From Lentisphaerota bacterium (GTDB lineage: Bacteria; Verrucomicrobiota; Kiritimatiellia; UBA8416; JAFGIZ01): a stretch of DNA of 10,448 bases. A program made the position numbers and the translations under genes. This document shows positions 6,190 to 10,448 of this stretch, piece after piece. The stretch covers positions 1 through 10,448 of the forward strand of contig JAFGIZ010000228.1 in the NCBI GenBank assembly GCA_016929365.1, in the 5' to 3' direction. The notes below the pieces were generated by a model. The model saw only the letters and a program-made list of their open reading frames with translations, did not search any database and was not told where the DNA came from. Every line of letters starts with the position of its first letter. The stretch's first letter is position 1.

Positions 6190-6587
6190 TGAAAATGTGC
6201 ATGCTTTGTCTGCTGGCTGCCCTGGCGGTCTTCGCCGGATGTGAAAACAACTCGGACACAGACGCGGACAACGGTGAAGGGCTGCCCGAGTTCTACATTG
6301 AGCCGGGCGCCGTTACGCTCGGGTTTGCCGACACGAACACGCTCGTTATCTTTGAAGCCGTGGGCGGCAATCCGCCCTTCACGTGGAGCATGAGCGCGCC
6401 GGAACTCGGCACCCTCTCGGGAACGGGCGGGACCGGGCGCCTGGTCAACTACACGCGCTCCGGAACGACCGAGGGCGCCAACACACTTGCCGTGCAGGAC
6501 TCCAAGTTCTGGACCGCCCATGCCACGGTGATTCAGGACAACAGCGTGGGCGCCCCGGAAAAGAACGCCTCGACCAACAACCCGTAG
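6189..6587 (+). CDS. Lipoprotein with a single Ig-like (bacterial Big-type) domain
   Basis: A 132-residue predicted lipoprotein. The signal peptide 'MKMCMLCLLAALAVFAGC' has a clear lipobox VFAGC, with Cys18 to be lipidated. An acidic, flexible spacer follows (19-31), then an all-beta domain at about 34-116. In it 'FYIEPGAVTLGFADTNTLVI', 'GNPPFTWSMSAPELGTLSG' and 'VNYTRSGTTEGANTLAVQD' follow the strand pattern of Ig-like folds in PVC surface proteins ('v.l......~f.v.gG..Py.W..s'), ending in a polar tail. Asp19 is not at the +2 position (Glu is), so the E. coli retention rule would send it to the outer membrane; whether that rule holds here is unknown. It overlaps the barrel gene upstream by one base and lies 18 bases before the ExbD-like gene. 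A role as accessory to the barrel is inferred from context only. Confidence 0.72.
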   Translation: MKMCMLCLLAALAVFAGCENNSDTDADNGEGLPEFYIEPGAVTLGFADTNTLVIFEAVGGNPPFTWSMSAPELGTLSGTGGTGRLVNYTRSGTTEGANTLAVQDSKFWTAHATVIQDNSVGAPEKNASTNNP

Positions 6588-6605
6588 CTGTTCTACGCTG
6601 AGGGC

Positions 6606-6947
6606 ATGGTGCTTTACGCGTTAGAGAAGGCTCTGCCCGTCATCCTCATGGTCGGCGTCTGCATGGCCTCGGCCTGCAGGATGACTCACGGCGGCAGCCG
6701 CGAAGCCATCGACATCACGATGCATGCCGGGGGCGCCCTTGCCGTTGAAGGCCGCCCGGCGGATTACCGGGACCTTGTCAAAACCATCCGCTCGCTCGGC
6801 GCCGGGCCGAATACGCGCGTTGTTATCGAGATTCCCGTCGATGCGCGGCCTGAAAACATTCAGGAACTCAGCCGCGCCCTGGCACGGGGCGGTTTCCACA
6901 AACTGCTCTTCAGGAAACCGCAGAGCGCCAGGGCCGTTGCCGAATAG
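6606..6947 (+). CDS. ExbD/TolR-like periplasmic domain on a short membrane or lipid anchor
   Basis: A 113-residue protein. Residues 6-24 are hydrophobic and end in 'MASAC', which could be a membrane anchor or a weak lipobox (Cys24). Residues 34-104 resemble the periplasmic domain of ExbD/TolR: 'IDITMHAGGALAVEGRPADY' (strand, turn, 'g.v.v.g' strand), a helix 'RDLVKTIRSL', the strand 'RVVIEIPVDA' and a helix 'ENIQELSRALARGGFHKLLF'. In the ExbD family this domain binds peptidoglycan or TonB-like partners and the membrane helix carries a proton-carrying Asp. That Asp is absent here, and there is no ExbB gene nearby. GAGGG at 6600-6604 is too close to ATG 6606, so the in-frame GTG at 6609 may be the true start; ATG 6648 is a third option. 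It is last in the three-gene plus operon. Fold assignment is from pattern only. Confidence 0.6.
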   Translation: MVLYALEKALPVILMVGVCMASACRMTHGGSREAIDITMHAGGALAVEGRPADYRDLVKTIRSLGAGPNTRVVIEIPVDARPENIQELSRALARGGFHKLLFRKPQSARAVAE

Positions 6948-6961
6948 CGCGCTGCAGGCGG

Positions 6962-9775
6962 CTACTTTTCAAGCACGCGGTAAAACTCGTTAGAGTGGCC
7001 CCACCCCCGCGTCCAGGTATTCCGCAAGGGGGCATGCTTGGGCGTCGGATTAGTTGACACACTCGTCCATCCTCCCGTCAGCAGGTTCGTCCGCATCTGG
7101 AGGTACTGCACACCGGCCCCGGAATGGCCCACCGATTTGACCCTATACGCGTTGGTGGTCCATGTTGCAATATTCGTGATCACGATCGGACCGGCGTAAT
7201 TCGTGCTCGGCTCGGTGGTTGTCAGCTCAAAAGCCAGATCGTACCAGACCTCATCCGATCGCGGATACGGCGGCGGCGGCATGACGCCTTCGACCCACGT
7301 CACACCTCCATCCCCGGATTCCACCGAGGGACACGGACTGTTGGTCTCCCAGAATCCCCTGGCCACCTTCCAGCCCCAGCCCATGTGCTGATTCTCGTCC
7401 ATGCCCGGGAAAAATTCCGCGTCGAAGACCGCCTGGATATTCAACCAGTAATGCTCGCCCGCGATCTCCTCCCACCAACTGTCCACCTCGAGCAGGTCCA
7501 CGTAATACTGGTATTCGTGCTCGTAGTGCAGGATTTCCGGATTAACCCACTCCTGCGTGACGGTGCCGTAATACACTTCGTGACAGTTGGTAATCGACAC
7601 CCAGATGTCCCGCAGCGGCGGATTGAGCGGCCGGCATGCGCCGTCATCCAGATGCCAGCTTAGCAGGAACCATTTCGGACGATTCAGGCCTTTCGGCGGC
7701 GACACGGGATTGGTGGCGCATCCCGGCACCCACCATTGCCAGTTGCTGTACGAACCCCACCAGTGGATGTCCGTAATCAAGCGCCCGTCCGAGACAAAAT
7801 CGTCCGCCCGGATAACGCCCGGCGGCCCCTCTTCCTTGCGCCAGCACCACATGTCGGTGCCGAACACCATATCCGGCTCCTGCACCCACTTCTTGGCGCG
7901 ACCCGGACACACATCCGTCCACAGCTCGAACGCCATGTTGACAGAGGGATTCGTCGGCGGCGGCATGATGAAGCGGTTGTAGCCGTGCGACTGCTCCCAG
8001 AGCCGCGGGAGCGGATAGCGCGGCCAGTTCATCTCCTGCCAGGGAATCTCGGCGTGCGGCATGCCCGTGGTGTCCCAGACCACGGCATCGTCAATCGTGT
8101 CCAGCTCGTCCGATGTTTTCCAACCCCATTTCGGGGTTCCGGATTCCGGTGGTTCGGTTATATCATACAGTGCCTGAATGCTGAGCCAGTATACCGTGCC
8201 TTCTTTCTCGAGCCAGGGCGTTTCCAGTACGGCTTCGTAGAGATACTCGTGCTCGTACCCCGGCATGGTCAGCTTGTTCGTCACGATACAGTAGTAGCTT
8301 TCGACGACCTGGCCGGCCTGGGGCGGCTCAGGCCAGTCGTAAGGCGCCAGGGCGACAATCGTATTGGTAATCTCCACCCCGGGCCGACTGTACTCGATAC
8401 CCAGCGCGGCATTGGTCGGGACGTCGGTGTACCAGGTCAATTTGAAGCCGACCGGGCGGCCGTCGGCCTTGGTCAGCGGCGGTTCTTCGATTTCCCATCC
8501 GAGGTATGACCCCCACCACCGCAACCCCGTGATGGGACGGCCGTCACACCACCAGTCGTCGGCCACCAGGTACATCGTATCAATGCCTCCGCCCTGCGGA
8601 TCCCACATACCCCAGGTCGGCATATCCACGCCGTACCGGCAATCCGGAAGCTGACTGTACTTGGCGCAGCTTTCCGGGGGTTCGACGTACAGGTCGCCCG
8701 CAAAGGCCGGATTGTATCCGTCGGCGCTGCCGCCCGGCGGGGTGCCCGCATCCGCCCGGTCGCCATACAGCCAGTTCGCCCCGCCGTCGATCGAAAACCG
8801 GTAGGCATAACTGAATTGGCCGATTGTATTGACGGTCAACGTGGCCGCATAGAGGTCGTTGGTCAGATCGTCCCCCGCGTAACCTGCCGGGACCCACGAC
8901 CATGCGGGATTATTCGTCGGGAATGAGCCGTACGGACCATAGCCCAGTTCGGCGCTGATCCCGGCCCCCTGCCCCGCGGGATCCGTCACACCGGCCACGT
9001 AAACCACCCCCGTGATGCTCTCCGTCGGCACCCCCAGGGTTGTGACGGCCGTATTCGGGCCCTTCAGCGCGCCCCAGTCTATCTTGTCCGGCCCCGCCGC
9101 GATACCGCCGCTGATCACAAAGGCCAGATCCAGGGACGTTGCATAAATGGGGTCCATGAGCATTTGCCACGAAATGCCGTCCCAGTACACCGCGGCATCC
9201 TCGTATGGCGTCAGCGTGCTCTTCCAGCCGACAACCCCGCCTCCGGTTGTCGTTATGGTCACCACCAACCAGTACATTTCCCCTGCGACCTGTTCCCACG
9301 GTGAGAGGAAATCCGTGCAATTGATCTGATAATAATTGAAATGATCCGGCAGGCTGACTCCCGTGGGCGGTTCCAGGAAACCCTGTGCGTCAGAGCCGTA
9401 AAAGCGATACGCGAGCGCACATTCGCCTTTGCTGGAATTAGCCTCCCAGAGCAGATTGCTCGGCTGACTGTAAGGCGGTCCCGCAAAGTTGTCGTAAATG
9501 CGCAATTGCACGTCGGCGACCGTGCCTTCGACGTCCTGGTACCAGGACACCCAGAAGTGGATGCCCGTTACCGGGCCCGACTCGGTGCAAAGCCAGTCAT
9601 CGCCCAGCATGTAATTCTGACAATCGACGTCCCAGCCGACGGGGTCCGGTTCCTGGGGATAATGCATTTTGAATGCGTCTCCCGGATCCCAATCGCCCAC
9701 TGCCCCCCCGGCCAGAAAAACTGTCAGGAGAAAGAAAAATGCGAACCGTACCCATGCTCCGGCAAGAAGCTTCAT
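6962..9775 (-). CDS. Large secreted protein with three DUF7901-like Trp-rich repeats
   Basis: A 937-residue protein with a signal peptide (1-27, cut near GGAVG/DW). Three repeat units are visible at about 36-222, 372-620 and 628-852. Each opens with K-x-x-Q-x-PD, carries 'DDWWCDGRPITGLRWWGSY' or a relative ('GDDWLCTESGPVTGIHFW', 'ADDFVSDGRLITDIHWWGSY'), then 'G..YWL.IQA..D', 'GWGWK' or 'VVGWK', and closes with 'LAFEL/V'. Units 2 and 3 are close to each other and unit 1 is shorter and divergent. A beta-sandwich-like insert lies at 225-368 ('ITGVVYVAGVTDPAGQG', 'FSYAYRFSIDGGANWLYGD'). The C-terminus (about 878-937) is a small beta region ending 'NEFYRVLEK', a style common at the end of secreted Kiritimatiellota/Verrucomicrobia proteins. 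No catalytic motif is evident; binding or structural function is a guess. The start is firm: ATG 9775 with GGAGG 6 bases upstream and a promoter further up. It is likely monocistronic. Confidence 0.83.
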   Translation of the reverse strand: MKLLAGAWVRFAFFFLLTVFLAGGAVGDWDPGDAFKMHYPQEPDPVGWDVDCQNYMLGDDWLCTESGPVTGIHFWVSWYQDVEGTVADVQLRIYDNFAGPPYSQPSNLLWEANSSKGECALAYRFYGSDAQGFLEPPTGVSLPDHFNYYQINCTDFLSPWEQVAGEMYWLVVTITTTGGGVVGWKSTLTPYEDAAVYWDGISWQMLMDPIYATSLDLAFVISGGIAAGPDKIDWGALKGPNTAVTTLGVPTESITGVVYVAGVTDPAGQGAGISAELGYGPYGSFPTNNPAWSWVPAGYAGDDLTNDLYAATLTVNTIGQFSYAYRFSIDGGANWLYGDRADAGTPPGGSADGYNPAFAGDLYVEPPESCAKYSQLPDCRYGVDMPTWGMWDPQGGGIDTMYLVADDWWCDGRPITGLRWWGSYLGWEIEEPPLTKADGRPVGFKLTWYTDVPTNAALGIEYSRPGVEITNTIVALAPYDWPEPPQAGQVVESYYCIVTNKLTMPGYEHEYLYEAVLETPWLEKEGTVYWLSIQALYDITEPPESGTPKWGWKTSDELDTIDDAVVWDTTGMPHAEIPWQEMNWPRYPLPRLWEQSHGYNRFIMPPPTNPSVNMAFELWTDVCPGRAKKWVQEPDMVFGTDMWCWRKEEGPPGVIRADDFVSDGRLITDIHWWGSYSNWQWWVPGCATNPVSPPKGLNRPKWFLLSWHLDDGACRPLNPPLRDIWVSITNCHEVYYGTVTQEWVNPEILHYEHEYQYYVDLLEVDSWWEEIAGEHYWLNIQAVFDAEFFPGMDENQHMGWGWKVARGFWETNSPCPSVESGDGGVTWVEGVMPPPPYPRSDEVWYDLAFELTTTEPSTNYAGPIVITNIATWTTNAYRVKSVGHSGAGVQYLQMRTNLLTGGWTSVSTNPTPKHAPLRNTWTRGWGHSNEFYRVLEK

Positions 9776-9781
9776 GACAGG

Positions 9782-9786
9782 CCTCC
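9782..9786 (-). promoter_or_regulatory. Shine-Dalgarno site for the repeat protein
   Basis: GGAGG on the minus strand (9786-9782), six bases before the ATG at 9775. It fixes the start of the 937-residue protein. Confidence 0.8.
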
Positions 9787-9842
9787 GAAAAGAATGACCA
9801 GACTACGACGCCACGCCAACGCGCTGCAACCCCTCACGTCTC

Positions 9843-9870
9843 ATTATTGCGTTTGTGCCCGTGGGGTCAA
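9843..9870 (-). promoter_or_regulatory. Sigma-70-type promoter of the repeat protein
   Basis: On the minus strand, TTGACC (9870-9865, 5 of 6 to the -35 consensus) and AATAAT (9848-9843, 5 of 6 to the -10) are separated by 16 bases. Transcription would begin near 9836, giving a leader of about 60 bases. It lies entirely in the gap after purL, so the repeat-protein gene can be expressed independently of purine synthesis. Confidence 0.55.
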
Positions 9871-9872
9871 GC

Positions 9873-9891
9873 ACGAATTGCGGAAATTCGT
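9873..9891 (-). terminator. Weak hairpin just after purL
   Basis: ACGAATT (9873-9879) and AATTCGT (9885-9891) form a perfect 7-bp stem with a 5-base loop, beginning 8 bases after the purL stop. The stem is AT-rich and no T-run follows on the minus strand, so it is a poor intrinsic terminator. It may only protect the 3' end or mark a processing site. Confidence 0.2.
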
Positions 9892-9899
9892 ATGGCGCC

Positions 9900-10448
9900 C
9901 TACATGTGCGTAAAACGCCTTGCGTTTTCGAAAAAACGCATCCAGGGGCCCCGCTCCCCCTCGAACAGGCCCCGGGGCCGGTACGAAAGCTGGAGTGCGC
10001 GGAACCCGCGTTCCGGGTGCGGCATCATGATTGTTGCGCGCCCGTCCTCGGATGTGAATCCCGTCATGCCCCCGGGCGAACCGTTTGGATTCAGCGGGTA
10101 CCGTTCGGTCGGTTTCCCGGAATTGTCGACGTACCGCATGGCGCATCCCGGCGCCGCATCCCGGAAACGGGCGCCGGGAAAGCCCTCGGGTCCGAACGCA
10201 GCGCGCCCCTCGCCGTGCGCGACGGCAATGCCCAGGCGCGATCCGTGCATGCCCTCCAGAAAAATCGACGGCGAAGGCAGAATCTCAACGGTCACGTAAC
10301 GCGCTTCGAACCGCTCGCTGAAATTTCGCGCGAACACGGGCCAGTGTCCCGCTCCCGGAATAATGTCCTTCAGCTGCGCCATCATCTGGCACCCGTTGCA
10401 GACTCCCAGCGCAAAGGTATCGGGGCGCGCGAAAAATCGCGCGAACAT
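9900..10448 (-). CDS. purL: Phosphoribosylformylglycinamidine synthase (PurL, large form), C-terminal glutaminase domain
   Basis: The last 182 residues of single-chain FGAM synthase; the rest lies beyond the right edge. The enzyme converts FGAR, glutamine and ATP to FGAM, the fourth step of purine synthesis, in the cytoplasm. The visible part is the class I glutamine amidotransferase domain: nucleophile Cys in 'LGVCNGCQMM' (first Cys, residue 17 of the visible part), and His and Glu of the triad in 'MMPHPER' (residues 144 and 146). Further family hallmarks are 'RNFSERFEARYVTVEI', 'VAHGEGR', 'RYVDNSGKPTERYPLNPNGS' and the terminal 'PWMRFFENARR'. This is the long proteobacterial-type PurL, not the PurL/PurQ/PurS split form. 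All triad residues are intact, so the enzyme is probably functional. It ends with TAG at 9902-9900 and is unrelated in function to its neighbours. Confidence 0.97.
   Translation of the reverse strand: MFARFFARPDTFALGVCNGCQMMAQLKDIIPGAGHWPVFARNFSERFEARYVTVEILPSPSIFLEGMHGSRLGIAVAHGEGRAAFGPEGFPGARFRDAAPGCAMRYVDNSGKPTERYPLNPNGSPGGMTGFTSEDGRATIMMPHPERGFRALQLSYRPRGLFEGERGPWMRFFENARRFTHM

Noticed and set aside
6931..6975. Possible terminator between the convergent ends of the ExbD-like and repeat-protein genes
   Set aside because: GCCG/CGGC arms with a 16-base loop and only TACTTTT afterwards are too weak to call; the 14-bp gap has no other structure.
7124..8509. Two plus-strand open frames (7124-7663 and 7736-8509) opposite the repeat protein
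   Set aside because: Shadows of the Trp/Asp-rich repeats. They share similar text with each other only because the repeats beneath them do.

Overview
The window is about 60% GC, gene-dense and bacterial. The gene set points to the PVC superphylum, most likely Kiritimatiellota or another Verrucomicrobia relative. Three things support this: a non-canonical type IV pilus/type II secretion-like operon resembling the Akkermansia Amuc_1098-1102 set; a long secreted protein built from Trp-rich repeats (DUF7901-like) that ends in a 'FYRV'-type C-terminus; and a large single-chain PurL. The taxonomic call rests on recognising family style, not on a search.

Region 1 (1-5156, minus strand) is one tightly coupled operon, read right to left. 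It encodes an outer-membrane secretin, a PilM-PilN fusion (actin-like ATPase domain, 'LLP' motif, membrane segment, coiled coil, PilN-like periplasmic part), a PilO/Amuc_1100-like inner-membrane protein, a PilP/GspC-like inner-membrane protein with a TolA-like Lys/Ala/Glu/Arg rod, and the N-terminus of a GspE/PilB-type ATPase that runs off the left edge. Each gene overlaps the next by 1 or 4 bases (GTGA, ATGA, TGATG, ATGA). Together they would form an envelope-spanning channel and assembly platform. No pilin, prepilin peptidase or PilC/GspF lies in the window.

Region 2 (5157-5466) is a 310-bp divergent non-coding region. It holds a candidate promoter for the secretin operon and an unusual cluster of ATGCA/TGCAT elements, three of them spaced exactly 13 bp apart.

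Region 3 (5467-6947, plus strand) is a compact three-gene set: a small outer-membrane beta-barrel protein, a lipoprotein with an Ig-like domain, and a small membrane-anchored or lipidated protein resembling the periplasmic domain of ExbD/TolR. No function is established. The predicted envelope location of all three suggests a joint envelope role.

Region 4 (6962-9775, minus strand) is a 937-residue secreted protein with three DUF7901-like repeats. It has its own good -35/-10 promoter and Shine-Dalgarno sequence, and could be a passenger of the secretion system, though this is speculative. It converges on region 3 with only 14 bp between stop codons.

Region 5 (9900-10448, minus strand) is the C-terminal glutaminase part of PurL (FGAM synthase), a housekeeping purine gene that runs off the right edge.
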